This document shows positions 1 to 8,668 of a stretch of 53,187 nucleotides of DNA, one piece after another. Each line of letters starts with the position of its first letter. The stretch's first letter is position 1. Source of the DNA: Flavobacteriia bacterium (lineage in GTDB: Bacteria > Bacteroidota > Bacteroidia > Flavobacteriales_D > Crocinitomicaceae); contig CANGOF010000007.1 of assembly GCA_947455515.1 (NCBI GenBank), positions 1-53,187 of the forward strand, given 5' to 3'. Made by a program: the position numbers and the translations under genes. Below the pieces are notes generated by a model. The model ran no database searches. It saw only the letters and a program-made list of their open reading frames with translations, and had not been told where the DNA came from.

Positions 1-128
1 ATTGCATCCTCACCACTTTTGATTTTCTCTTGAACAAAAGGAATTTCCATTGTTAAAAAACGATCTAATGAAGGGTCTATTGTTACATCTTTCCAAGCAT
101 CAAGTGTACGATTTTTTTTCGGTTCCAT
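1..128 (-). CDS. Partial small protein, N-terminal 42 residues only, partner of the DUF6934 gene
   Basis: The reading frame starts at an ATG read leftward from 128 and runs off the left edge of the window. It begins MEPKKNRTLDAWK and is charged and polar, with a segment ending EIPFVQEKIKSGEDA. I do not recognise the family. It starts only 16 bases after the stop of the DUF6934 gene on the same strand, so the two are almost certainly co-transcribed. A short acidic/basic protein directly after a DUF6934 gene has the layout of a two-gene toxin-antitoxin unit, but that role is inference from layout only. The full length and C-terminus cannot be seen. Confidence 0.6.
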   Translation of the reverse strand, partial: MEPKKNRTLDAWKDVTIDPSLDRFLTMEIPFVQEKIKSGEDA

Positions 129-144
129 GGTGATAAGTGTTTTG

Positions 145-600
145 TTACTCAAATTTAAGTGATTTTCTTTTAATTACAAAAGAATCATAGTCGATATTTA
201 ATTGAAATTCTTCCCAATTATTATTATTTCTTCCAAAAACTATAAAATCATTTTTAACCTCTTTTAAATACTTTGGAATCCCCATACGATAGAGTCTAGT
301 TCTAGATTTTGAACTGCCTTGAGCATAAATTAATAAGTGAGGATTATTTTTAGTAAAAATATAAACTGCTCGTACAACTGTTGTTAGAACTTTTTCACTA
401 TCAGCATTATTTGAAATTATCTTATCGTCAACTTGTCTAGTTACTATATAATAATCTCCAAAAGCTAGATTATACATATCATTCCTTGACATTTTAGAGA
501 AAATGATAATTTTTGGTATTTCTCCTTTTGGACCCTGACTTGTAAATTCAAAAATGGATGAAGAGATTCCTGTTGTTAATTTGTAATGGGGTAAATGCAT
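145..600 (-). CDS. DUF6934 family protein
   Basis: A 151-residue soluble protein with no signal peptide or membrane segment. The opening MHLPHYKLTTG, the SQGPKGEIPKII stretch and the later LLIYAQGSSKSRTRLYRM segment match my memory of the Bacteroidota family DUF6934, which has no known function. The length is normal for that family. The GSSKSRTRLYR segment is strongly basic and could bind nucleic acid, but this is a guess. The gene stops 16 bases before the next minus-strand gene, which runs off the window. The 95 bases upstream are AT-rich and show no clear Bacteroidota promoter box. Confidence 0.7.
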   Translation of the reverse strand: MHLPHYKLTTGISSSIFEFTSQGPKGEIPKIIIFSKMSRNDMYNLAFGDYYIVTRQVDDKIISNNADSEKVLTTVVRAVYIFTKNNPHLLIYAQGSSKSRTRLYRMGIPKYLKEVKNDFIVFGRNNNNWEEFQLNIDYDSFVIKRKSLKFE

Positions 601-695
601 TATTTTACTAATCCTTAATGGAAATAAAATTAATGCATTTTTAATGATAATAATCAGTCTCTAAGAAGATTACGTAGAAATACGCTGTTTTTTAT

Positions 696-1187
696 TTAAT
701 TAAAAAGCAAAATAAAAAACAAAGCAAAGTAACTGCCAGTTAATACTTTATCTATAATTGTTATTTTACGATTATCGAAAAAATCATATCTAAATGAACC
801 TCCAGGACATACCCATTCTTGTCCTTGTGTTCTTGCGCTTATAAATCTAATTACCTGATAATATCCCAAAATTATCATAGTATTTTTTAAATCTTTAGCT
901 GAATGATCGTGCATCCCGACTAAATCAGGTAAATCGATTAATTTAAAATAAACAAATAAATGAATACCCCCAATTACTAGCCAAACAAAATATACGGAAA
1001 GATTACGCAATGATTTATAATTGAAAGTAATCAAGAAAAATTGAGTAATAAATGCATACATATGTACTATTCCAAAATCTGACAATGTACATTGGAAGTA
1101 AACTATAATTGAAATTAGTAAATACGATATAATCGAAATTACATCCCAAGTATTAAACTTTTCAAAATAAAATATTGGTTTTTCCAT
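696..1187 (-). CDS. Hypothetical four-TM membrane protein
   Basis: The frame is open from 1217, but I choose the ATG at 1187 (MEKPIFYFEKFN) because the upstream part overlaps the end of the FAD enzyme gene and is low-complexity. That gives about 163 residues. Four hydrophobic stretches are visible, around the IISYLLISIIVYF, FITQFFLITF, LVIGGIHLFVYF and SYFALFFILLF segments, so it should be an integral inner-membrane protein. Between the last two is a polar loop with HDHSAKD and WVCPGGSFRYDFFD. I do not recognise the family. It follows the FAD-dependent dehydrogenase gene on the same strand with a gap of about 20 bases, so co-transcription is likely, but no functional link is evident. Confidence 0.6.
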   Translation of the reverse strand: MEKPIFYFEKFNTWDVISIISYLLISIIVYFQCTLSDFGIVHMYAFITQFFLITFNYKSLRNLSVYFVWLVIGGIHLFVYFKLIDLPDLVGMHDHSAKDLKNTMIILGYYQVIRFISARTQGQEWVCPGGSFRYDFFDNRKITIIDKVLTGSYFALFFILLFN

Positions 1188-1206
1188 TGTTATTTCTTTA
1201 CTTCCG

Positions 1207-2772
1207 TCACTCGTCACTTCCGTCTCCCGTCACTCTCCTTATCGCACTAACACACTGCATTCCATCGATCGCAGCAGAGATTATACCACCAGCATAACCA
1301 GCGCCTTCTGCACATGGAAACAAACCAAAAACATCTGGATGCATCATGGATTCTTTGTCGCGTGGAATTTGAACCGGCGAACTTGTACGTGACTCTGGTG
1401 CATGTAGCACTGCATCATTCGTCAAATACCCAGGCATTTTACGACCAAAATCAATAAACGCTTGTTGCAAACGTTTGGCTACAAACTTTGGAAGGACTTC
1501 ATGTAAGTTTACAGAAACAATACCTGGTTGATAGGACGACCTTGGGAATTCTTTCGTTAATTTATTATCTACAAAATCTTTCATACACTGTGCAGGGACA
1601 CGTTGTGTTTTACCTGCAGCTACCCAACACGCTTTTTCTACCGATTTTTGGAAATCCAAACACACAAAAGGATCGTTTTCTTTTCCAGGAAAATCGGCTG
1701 GAGATATACTTACTACGATTCCTGAATTTGAATAAGGATTGTTACGTTTGGATGGAGACCAACCATTCGTAACCACTTCTTCTTGCTCCGTTGCACATGG
1801 CGCGACAATTCCACCGGGACACATACAAAACGAATATACTCCTCTCCCATCCACTTGGGTTACTAAAGAATAGGAAGCAGGTGGAATAAAATCATCGTTT
1901 AGTCGACCACTATATTGAATCTTATCGATTAAATCTTGCGTATGCTCAATACGAACTCCCAGTGCAAAGGGTTTAGCTTGTACTTTTACCCCTCGCTTAT
2001 GAAGTAAATAAAAGATATCGCGCGCAGAATGACCAGTCGCTAAGATTACATATTCAGCGGCTATTTTTTGATTTTCGTTTATCGTTAAACCAACAATCTT
2101 TTTGTTTTCAATGTGAATATCGGTCAACTTTGATTCAAAATGTACTTCACCACCGCAAGACTTGATGAATTCACGTATGTTTTCAATCAGTTTCGGAAGT
2201 TTATTTGTTCCAATATGTGGATGCGCATCCACTAAAATATCTTTATCCGCTCCAAAATAAACCAACCATTCCATCGCTTGTTGGACATCTCCACGTTTTT
2301 TAGAACGGGTATACAATTTACCATCGGAATACGTACCAGCCCCACCTTCACCAAAACAATAATTAGATTCTGGATTGACAATTTGCTCTTTATTCAATTT
2401 CGCTAAATCACGTCTTCGGGATTTCACATCCTTCCCACGCTCAAAAATTACAGGTTTAAAACCAAGTTCGATTGCTTTTAATGCAGCGTACAAGCCTGCA
2501 GGTCCAGCACCAATAATATGAATTACTTGGTTATTGGATACATCTTTAACAGGAAAATGAATTTCTTGATCAGGAATTGCTTCTCCTTTTTCAAAAATTT
2601 CAAAAGTTCCATTGATTTTAATATCACGTTTACGTGCATCTATAGAACGTTTTCTCCAATAAAAAGTGAAAGAATCCTTAGGTAAACCTAAGTGTTTACT
2701 TAGTAATTCGTGCACCATTACTTCCGAGGTAGCTTCCTCTGGACGAAGTTGAATTTGTATTTTTTGACTCAT
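1207..2772 (-). CDS. FAD-dependent dehydrogenase (COG2509-like)
   Basis: A cytosolic flavoprotein of about 521 residues. An N-terminal region of about 85 residues precedes a Rossmann dinucleotide-binding motif, HIIGAGPAGLYAALKA, followed by an acidic strand end (VIFERG). Further family motifs are CFGEGGAGTYSDGKLYTR, an ATGHSARD strand typical of the second FAD motif, and a C-terminal FPCAEGAGYAGGI block that closes the FAD site. This matches the uncharacterised dehydrogenase family near geranylgeranyl-reductase-like flavoproteins; the substrate is unknown. I choose ATG 2772 (MSQKIQIQL) over the frame opening at 2790, because the latter lies against the terminator hairpin of glnN. The gene probably depends on read-through or on a promoter inside glnN, since only 17 bases separate it from that hairpin. 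Confidence 0.88.
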   Translation of the reverse strand: MSQKIQIQLRPEEATSEVMVHELLSKHLGLPKDSFTFYWRKRSIDARKRDIKINGTFEIFEKGEAIPDQEIHFPVKDVSNNQVIHIIGAGPAGLYAALKAIELGFKPVIFERGKDVKSRRRDLAKLNKEQIVNPESNYCFGEGGAGTYSDGKLYTRSKKRGDVQQAMEWLVYFGADKDILVDAHPHIGTNKLPKLIENIREFIKSCGGEVHFESKLTDIHIENKKIVGLTINENQKIAAEYVILATGHSARDIFYLLHKRGVKVQAKPFALGVRIEHTQDLIDKIQYSGRLNDDFIPPASYSLVTQVDGRGVYSFCMCPGGIVAPCATEQEEVVTNGWSPSKRNNPYSNSGIVVSISPADFPGKENDPFVCLDFQKSVEKACWVAAGKTQRVPAQCMKDFVDNKLTKEFPRSSYQPGIVSVNLHEVLPKFVAKRLQQAFIDFGRKMPGYLTNDAVLHAPESRTSSPVQIPRDKESMMHPDVFGLFPCAEGAGYAGGIISAAIDGMQCVSAIRRVTGDGSDE

Positions 2773-2788
2773 CAGTATCGAATTTAAC

Positions 2789-2823
2789 AAAAAAACGCGA
2801 TAGTCAGACTACCGCGTTTTTTG
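2789..2823 (-). terminator. Intrinsic terminator of glnN
   Basis: An inverted repeat with arms around AACGCGATAGT (2794-2804) and ACTACCGCGTT (2808-2818) is flanked by A and T runs. Read on the minus strand the single A/C mismatch becomes a G-U pair, and the hairpin is followed by a U run, so it fits termination of glnN, whose stop codon is about 20 bases before it. The symmetric A/T flanks might make it work in both directions. Confidence 0.8.
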
Positions 2824-2841
2824 TTTTGTGCAATTAATTAA

Positions 2842-5031
2842 TTACTTCGTGAAAAGCATTTCTCTGAATTTTGCCAATGGCCATAATTCATCGTCCACTA
2901 ATAATTCTAATTTATCCGCATGGTATCGAATTTCGTCAAAATAAACTTTTACTTTATCACAATAAGCTACTGCTTTTTCTTCAATACTATCGATTTTATT
3001 CACCGCTTTTCTTTCTTCTAACATAGTGTCACATAAAGACTTCATAGAATTTAAGTGGGAAGAAATTTTAGTAATGATTTCTACTTGTGATTTTGTTGCT
3101 GCTTTTGCATCAGAACCTAATACAGCATTTAATCCTTGAACATTTTGAATCAAACGGTTTTGGTATTCTACCACTGCTGGTATAATTTGATTTTGAGCAA
3201 TTTCTCCAATCAAACGTGCTTCAATTTGAATTTTGTGCACATAGTTTTCAAAATCGATGTCTTTACGCGCTTCAATTTCTCTTTCTGTCAAGATGTTTAA
3301 TTTCTCAAACATTTCGATCGTTTTCTTCTCAGACCAAACTCCTAAAGCACGTGGTGTATCTTTAAAGTTGTTCAAACCTCTACTTTCTGCTTCTTTAACC
3401 CACTCATCACCATATCCATTTCCTTCGAAACGAATTTTCTTAGAATCTGTAATTAATTTTTGAAGTTCTTTCAAGATTGCTTCATCCTTAGCGTCACCAC
3501 CATTGATTCTTGCATCCACATCTTTTTTGAATTGAATCAACTGATCCGCCATAATCGTATTTAAAACAATCATTGCAGAAGCACAGTTTGCAGAAGAACC
3601 TACCGCTCTGAACTCAAATTTATTTCCTGTAAATGCAAAAGGAGAAGTTCTGTTTCTATCCGTATTATCCAACATGATTTGTGGAATCTTACCGATATTT
3701 AATTTCAATTCTGTTTTATCTTGCGGCGTCATTTTACCAGACTTCACGTTTTTCTCTAATTCATCTAACATAGAAGATAAGTGAGAACCAATAAACGTAG
3801 AAATAATTGCTGGAGGAGCCTCATTTGCACCTAAACGGTGGTCATTACTCGCAGAAACGATACAAGCTCTTAATAAATCTGCATTGTTATGAATCGCTGC
3901 AATCGTATTTACAAAGAATGTTAAGAATTGTAAGTTCGATTTAGGATTTTTTCCTGGAGCTAATAAGTTAACACCCGTATTGGTAGATAATGACCAGTTA
4001 TTGTGTTTTCCAGATCCATTTACACCAGAAAATGGTTTTTCGTGTAATAAAATATGGAAATCATGGTTGATTGCAATTTTCTCTAACAAATCCATCAACA
4101 ACAAGTTGTGGTCGTTTGCTAAATTACATTCTTCAAAGATTGGAGCACACTCGTATTGGTTAGGAGCAACCTCATTGTGACGTGTAGTTACTGGAATACC
4201 TAAACGAACCGCTTCTTGTTCGAAGTCACGCATAAACGCTTCTACTCTTTCTGGAATAGAACCAAAGTAGTGATCTTCTAATTGTTGACCTTTTGCAGAA
4301 GCATGACCAAACAACGCTCTACCAGTCATCATAATATCAGGACGTGCATTGTAGAATGCTTTATCAATTAGGAAATATTCTTGTTCCCAACCTAAGGTAG
4401 CATTTACTTTAACAACGTTTTTATCAAAGTATTGACACACTTCCACTGCTGCAGTATCTACTGCGTGAAGTGCTTTAATTAATGGCATTTTAAAATCCAA
4501 AGATTCCCCTGTATAAGAGATGAAAATCGTAGGCACACATAAAGTTTTACCAATTACAAACGCTGGAGAAGATGGATCCCAAGCAGTATAACCACGTGCT
4601 TCAAATGTATTACGAATTCCTCCATTAGGGAAAGAAGAAGCATCAGGCTCTTGTTGCACTAATAAATCACCATCAAATTTTTCAATCGCTCTACCAGGAC
4701 CAACAGGCTTGAAGAATGCATCGTGTTTTTCAGCAGTTGAACCAGTCAACGGTTGAAACCAGTGTGTATAATGTGTAGCTCCTTTCGTTAACGCCCAATC
4801 TTTCATTGCAGAAGCAACTTGATCCGCCATTTTACGATCCAAACGAACACCATTACCACTATTGATAGCATCTACCATGCTTTTGTAAGCATCTCCAGGT
4901 AAAAACTCACGCATTACATCTAAATGAAATACGTTTTCACCAAATAAAGAAGAGATTTTTCCATTGTAATCGGAGTGTTTTGCTTTACGATTCAAAACAT
5001 CTTGATACGCTTGTTGTCTAATTGTAGCCAT
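2842..5031 (-). CDS. glnN: Glutamine synthetase type III
   Basis: ATP-dependent condensation of glutamate and ammonium to glutamine in the cytosol. The 729-residue length is that of the GSIII class common in Bacteroidota and much longer than GSI (about 470). Visible family blocks are LGWEQEYFLID, the ATP-binding loop region NGSGKHNNWSLST, SNDHRLGANEAPPAI and DNTDRNRTSPFAFTGNKFEFR, followed by the GSIII-specific helical C-terminal domain. The start at MATIRQQAYQD is supported by a promoter match 20 bases upstream and by the long AT-rich leader. No glnB or amtB gene is next to it here. The inverted repeat AGGGGGT/ACCCCCT over the promoter may be a control site, see the separate entry. Confidence 0.97.
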   Translation of the reverse strand: MATIRQQAYQDVLNRKAKHSDYNGKISSLFGENVFHLDVMREFLPGDAYKSMVDAINSGNGVRLDRKMADQVASAMKDWALTKGATHYTHWFQPLTGSTAEKHDAFFKPVGPGRAIEKFDGDLLVQQEPDASSFPNGGIRNTFEARGYTAWDPSSPAFVIGKTLCVPTIFISYTGESLDFKMPLIKALHAVDTAAVEVCQYFDKNVVKVNATLGWEQEYFLIDKAFYNARPDIMMTGRALFGHASAKGQQLEDHYFGSIPERVEAFMRDFEQEAVRLGIPVTTRHNEVAPNQYECAPIFEECNLANDHNLLLMDLLEKIAINHDFHILLHEKPFSGVNGSGKHNNWSLSTNTGVNLLAPGKNPKSNLQFLTFFVNTIAAIHNNADLLRACIVSASNDHRLGANEAPPAIISTFIGSHLSSMLDELEKNVKSGKMTPQDKTELKLNIGKIPQIMLDNTDRNRTSPFAFTGNKFEFRAVGSSANCASAMIVLNTIMADQLIQFKKDVDARINGGDAKDEAILKELQKLITDSKKIRFEGNGYGDEWVKEAESRGLNNFKDTPRALGVWSEKKTIEMFEKLNILTEREIEARKDIDFENYVHKIQIEARLIGEIAQNQIIPAVVEYQNRLIQNVQGLNAVLGSDAKAATKSQVEIITKISSHLNSMKSLCDTMLEERKAVNKIDSIEEKAVAYCDKVKVYFDEIRYHADKLELLVDDELWPLAKFREMLFTK

Positions 5032-5050
5032 AAAATTAAATTTTTCTTAA

Positions 5051-5082
5051 CAAAGGTATTTTTTTTAGGGGGTAAATCCAAA
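5051..5082 (-). promoter_or_regulatory. Bacteroidota-type promoter of glnN
   Basis: On the minus strand a -33 TTTG (5079-5082) is followed after 20 bases by TACCTTTG (5051-5058), a full match to TAnnTTTG. The box ends about 20 bases before the glnN ATG at 5031. AGGGGGT (5067-5073) lies between the two boxes and its exact inverted copy ACCCCCT (5106-5112) lies upstream, which could be a regulator site. The spacing and both boxes are seen directly; the regulatory meaning is inference. Confidence 0.75.
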
Positions 5083-5173
5083 AAAAGTACATTTATTTTT
5101 CAAACACCCCCTGTTAATTTAATGTTAACCTGAAAAATATATTTTTTTACGGATATTAACATCAAAAAGTAGT

Positions 5174-5209
5174 GCAAAAAAAATCCCTGAAGAAATTCTC
5201 CAGGGATTT
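5174..5209 (-). terminator. Intrinsic terminator of ilvE
   Basis: Arms AAATCCCTG (5181-5189) and CAGGGATTT (5201-5209) pair perfectly over 9 bases with an 11-base loop. On the minus strand the stem is followed by a run of eight U. It lies 20 bases after the ilvE stop codon. Confidence 0.9.
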
Positions 5210-5228
5210 ATAATTAAATAGTATCTAA

Positions 5229-6299
5229 TTAAGCTTTCACTAACCAACCAAACTCATCTGGACTAATACCTGATTTTAGGTCGTTCATGTATTTTTCAAC
5301 TTTCAAAGAAAACTCTCTTGTTTCGATGGCAGGGATAAAATAATCTTCTCCACGGAAACCGATTTTGTTTATATGTGCAATCGTAGCTGCAGTACCTGCT
5401 CCAAATGCTTCTGTACAAGAACCGTCTTTAATTGCAGCAATCACTTCTTCTACTGTAATTTTACGTTCTTCAATTTCATACCCCCATTTTTTTGCAACTT
5501 CCAAAACACTACGTTTTGTAATACCACGTAAGATTGTATCGTTTTCTTCCGTTGGAGAAAGGATTTTACCATTGATAACAAACACAATATTCATAGTGCC
5601 TGACTCTTCCACAAACGTATGTGTTTTAGCGTCTGTCCACAATAATTGGTGGTATCCTTTTAATTGTCCTTGTTTCGCTGGATATAAAGAAGCACCATAG
5701 TTACCTGCAACTTTCGCTCTTCCTACACCGCCTTCCGCAGCACGTGTGTAATGTTCTTCAATTAATACATTTACTGGCTCATTATAGTAAGCACCAACTG
5801 GACAAGCAAAAATGATGAATTTATACGTATCTGATGGACGAATACCTACGAACTCATCAGTTGAGAACATAAAAGGACGAATGTATAAGGAATAACCAGG
5901 TTTATTTGGTATCCAATCTCTATCAATTTCAACAAATTTACGAACACACTCTACAAATAATCCCTCTGGGATAATTGGCATACACATACGTTCGCAAGAC
6001 TCAATGAATCGTTTCGCATTCATATCTGGACGGAAAATAAGTACTTCCCCTTCAGCCGATTTATTTGCCTTCATACCTTCAAAAATGGACTGACCATAAT
6101 GAATCGCAGAAGTCGCAGGATGAAATGAAATTGGACCAAAAGGTGTAATTTCAGGTTCTTTCCACTCCCCGTCACTATACTCCATAACAAGCATATGATC
6201 TGAAAACATTTTTCCAAAAGGAAGGTTTTCCCAATCTACTTTAGAAATCTTTGACTCCTTAGTCGTAGTAATTTTAAAATTTATTGTTTGTTCTAACAT
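5229..6299 (-). CDS. ilvE: Branched-chain amino acid aminotransferase
   Basis: A class IV fold PLP enzyme that moves amino groups between 2-oxoglutarate/glutamate and leucine, isoleucine and valine or their keto acids. The 356-residue length is that of the longer BCAT form. The PLP lysine lies in GGVGRAKVAGNYGAS, the substrate-binding block is GQSIFEGMKA, and LRGITKRSVLEVAKKWG and EAFGAGTAATIAHI are the cofactor phosphate-binding regions. The start MLEQTINFKI is the first ATG in frame and there is a 66-base gap to the GIN lipoprotein gene upstream. It has its own terminator. It lies next to glnN, so both genes sit around glutamate metabolism, but they are separated by a terminator and a promoter and should be independent units. 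Confidence 0.95.
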   Translation of the reverse strand: MLEQTINFKITTTKESKISKVDWENLPFGKMFSDHMLVMEYSDGEWKEPEITPFGPISFHPATSAIHYGQSIFEGMKANKSAEGEVLIFRPDMNAKRFIESCERMCMPIIPEGLFVECVRKFVEIDRDWIPNKPGYSLYIRPFMFSTDEFVGIRPSDTYKFIIFACPVGAYYNEPVNVLIEEHYTRAAEGGVGRAKVAGNYGASLYPAKQGQLKGYHQLLWTDAKTHTFVEESGTMNIVFVINGKILSPTEENDTILRGITKRSVLEVAKKWGYEIEERKITVEEVIAAIKDGSCTEAFGAGTAATIAHINKIGFRGEDYFIPAIETREFSLKVEKYMNDLKSGISPDEFGWLVKA

Positions 6300-6365
6300 A
6301 ATCTGCGCGTGTTATAATGCGAATATATAAAAATAAAAAACAATATTCTACCATTCTTAGTTTGA

Positions 6366-7109
6366 CTAAGGCAAATATTTCAATTTCCCTGTATAAAGTT
6401 CATTCACTTTCGTAAAACTTGGTAAACCTTGACACCAAACGTTTCCTGTACTTGTAATAACCCCTCTTAAAGGAATTACATCCGCTTTAATTTTCATATC
6501 CCCAAAAGAATTTTGAATAAATGTTATGGAATCAGTTACTTCTAATCCTCTCACATCACAAAAGGAACTCCCATTTAAACCAACAGTTAGCACATTACAT
6601 TTGCCTGCTAAATTAAAATCTCCTACTCCACTATTCACATAGGCTTCCAAGTATTTAGCTTCAATGAGTAAATTAGCAGTTCCCCCTCCACTTTGTTGTA
6701 CATATAAAAAGTAATTCATTTTTAATGTATCTCTACAAATTAACGATTCCGAACCTTCGTAATAGATATTAATCAAATCTTTCGTATGTATTTTAACTGT
6801 TACCTTTATGGATAAATCTCTCAGAAAAGCACAGGTGTTATTATCTTTAATCGTTAAGACCTTCTCAGAAATAGTAGAAGAAATAAAATTCAGTACATTT
6901 TTACCTCCAGTTAATTCAAGATAATTGATCGTATCTGGAACAATCTCATAATTGATATTTTGATATAAACGAACACAAGAAAAACCAAGCAAATTACGTT
7001 GAATTGTTATTATTTCACCAGTTGTCTTAAAACACGATCGATTTTCTGATTTATTACAAGAAAAAAGAAAAAACAGACTAAAGAAAAGAAATGGAATTAA
7101 TCTCACCAA
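6366..7109 (-). CDS. GIN-domain (DUF2807-like) lipoprotein
   Basis: A 247-residue protein with a hydrophobic signal sequence ending in the lipobox LFSC (Cys 18), so it should be lipid-anchored after export. The mature part is built of short beta strands rich in repeated small and polar residues (GGGTANLLIEA, NSGVGDFNLAG, SSFCDVRGL, TSTGNVWCQG), the pattern of the GIN/DUF2807 beta-helix domain. Internal cysteines are frequent, which fits an oxidising extracytoplasmic location. Function in this family is not known; the usual guess is an adhesin-like or envelope role. It starts 19 bases after the symporter stop and may be co-transcribed with it. Confidence 0.75.
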   Translation of the reverse strand: MVRLIPFLFFSLFFLFSCNKSENRSCFKTTGEIITIQRNLLGFSCVRLYQNINYEIVPDTINYLELTGGKNVLNFISSTISEKVLTIKDNNTCAFLRDLSIKVTVKIHTKDLINIYYEGSESLICRDTLKMNYFLYVQQSGGGTANLLIEAKYLEAYVNSGVGDFNLAGKCNVLTVGLNGSSFCDVRGLEVTDSITFIQNSFGDMKIKADVIPLRGVITSTGNVWCQGLPSFTKVNELYTGKLKYLP

Positions 7110-7128
7110 GTAATTATTTGATAGTAAA

Positions 7129-8517
7129 CTATACTAATTCTAATGTATTTTCCTCAGAAAGAAAAAACTCTTTTTCACTTTTGGCAATAACTACCGAAGC
7201 AAGACAATTACCTAATACATTTACACTTGTTCTAGCCATATCCATTAAGGCGTCTACCGCTAAAATAACACTCGCCTTTTCTGGATCTAATCCCATGGAA
7301 GCAACCGCACCAGCAAGAATAACAAAAGATGCACCTCTAACCCCAGCTACACCTTTTGATGTCAACATTAATACTAGACAAATACTAATTTGTTGACCTA
7401 TTGACAAATCTACACCTGACATTTGCGCAACAAATACCGTAGCTAAAGACAAATATAAAGTGGTTCCATCTAAATTAAAGCTATAACCAGTTGGAATAAC
7501 AAAAGCAACAATTTTTTTAGAAACACCTAACTTCTCCATGTTTTCCATTGCTTTTGGTAAAGCGGCTTCACTACTTGCTGTTGCAAAAGCCAAAGTAACA
7601 GGTTCTGTAACCGCTTTGATAAATCGTCTAATTGGAACCTTAGCTATCAAAGCAATCGGTAGCAATACACAAGTAATAAACACAACAAGTGAAACATACA
7701 AAGTACCTACTAATTTGAACAAATTCAGTAAAATATCTAAACCGGATTTAGCAACCGTACTTGCCAAAGCACCAAAGACAGCCAATGGAGCAATATACAT
7801 CACGATATCTGTGAATTTAAACATCACTTCACTTAAACTTTCACACCCGCTTAGCATACGATTTTTGTGAGATTGATTGGAAACCATACCAATCGCAACC
7901 GCAAAAATGATCGAGAAAATAACTACTTGTAATACTTGATTTTCTACAACCGATTTAGCGATGTTTTCAGGAAACATGTCAATTAAATGATCTTTAGGAG
8001 CATGTGTTTGCTCTAATAAATCTGCCGATTTTTCTAAATTTACTTTCGTTGCTTGAACTTTGACCCCTATCCCAGCCTGACTCACGTTAATAGCTAACAA
8101 ACCAACAAAAAGCGCTACCGTTGTAACAATTTCGAAATACAGAATACTTTTCAAACCTATACGTCCTAATTGTTTGATATTACTATGTCCGGCAATTCCA
8201 ACAACCAAGGTAGCGAAGATTAAAGGAGCTACTAATGTTTTAACTAAACGCAAGAAGATTTTTCCAAAACGTTCTGTTTCGATCGCATAGGTTGGAAAAT
8301 CAATCCCAAATTCAATCCCTAATAGCATAGAAGAAAATATCCATAAGGATAACTTCTTACGTTTATAGGTAATGAAAAATATTAAACCTAGTAGAGTCCA
8401 ACGCAATCCTTTATATGCATATATTGAAATATCTGGTACAATCGATTGTAAATAAAAAACAAAACCAAATAAGCAAAAACAAGAAATGTAAGTAAAAATA
8501 GAGGTTAACTGTTTCAT
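7129..8517 (-). CDS. Dicarboxylate/amino acid:cation symporter (DAACS family)
   Basis: A 462-residue inner-membrane secondary transporter that uses Na+ or H+ to import glutamate, aspartate or C4-dicarboxylates. The family signatures are the serine-rich hairpin ATASSEAALPKAMENM and the GYSFNLDGTTLYLS stretch, a version of the NMDGT cation site in which Met is replaced by Leu. The N-terminus has two or three extra hydrophobic segments before the conserved core begins near FAIETER/GKIFLRLVKTLVAPLIF. Substrate cannot be decided from the sequence. The start at MKQLTSIF is the first ATG. The upstream 150 bases hold the short direct repeat GATTTGAAAATTTGAAAAT but no clear promoter boxes. Confidence 0.92.
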   Translation of the reverse strand: MKQLTSIFTYISCFCLFGFVFYLQSIVPDISIYAYKGLRWTLLGLIFFITYKRKKLSLWIFSSMLLGIEFGIDFPTYAIETERFGKIFLRLVKTLVAPLIFATLVVGIAGHSNIKQLGRIGLKSILYFEIVTTVALFVGLLAINVSQAGIGVKVQATKVNLEKSADLLEQTHAPKDHLIDMFPENIAKSVVENQVLQVVIFSIIFAVAIGMVSNQSHKNRMLSGCESLSEVMFKFTDIVMYIAPLAVFGALASTVAKSGLDILLNLFKLVGTLYVSLVVFITCVLLPIALIAKVPIRRFIKAVTEPVTLAFATASSEAALPKAMENMEKLGVSKKIVAFVIPTGYSFNLDGTTLYLSLATVFVAQMSGVDLSIGQQISICLVLMLTSKGVAGVRGASFVILAGAVASMGLDPEKASVILAVDALMDMARTSVNVLGNCLASVVIAKSEKEFFLSEENTLELV

Positions 8518-8668
8518 CGTTTGAAATTAAATTAGAGTATAAATATAGGAAGTATTAATCTATCTATGAAGATTTGAAAATTTGAAAATAGGTTAATTGA
8601 AGGTTATGGATTGGAGCCAACCAATTATTAGGATGAAATTTATTATTTTTAACTAAAAAAACATATTT

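Noticed and set aside
1200-1240. Short repeat CACTTCCGTC/CCCGTCAC as a mobile element scar
   Set aside because: Only a few bases repeat and they code for the last residues (TGDGSDE) of the FAD enzyme; simple sequence drift explains it.
6356-6370. CTTAGT TTG ACTAAG as a terminator of the GIN lipoprotein gene
   Set aside because: Stem of 6 with no U run directly after it on the minus strand; too weak.
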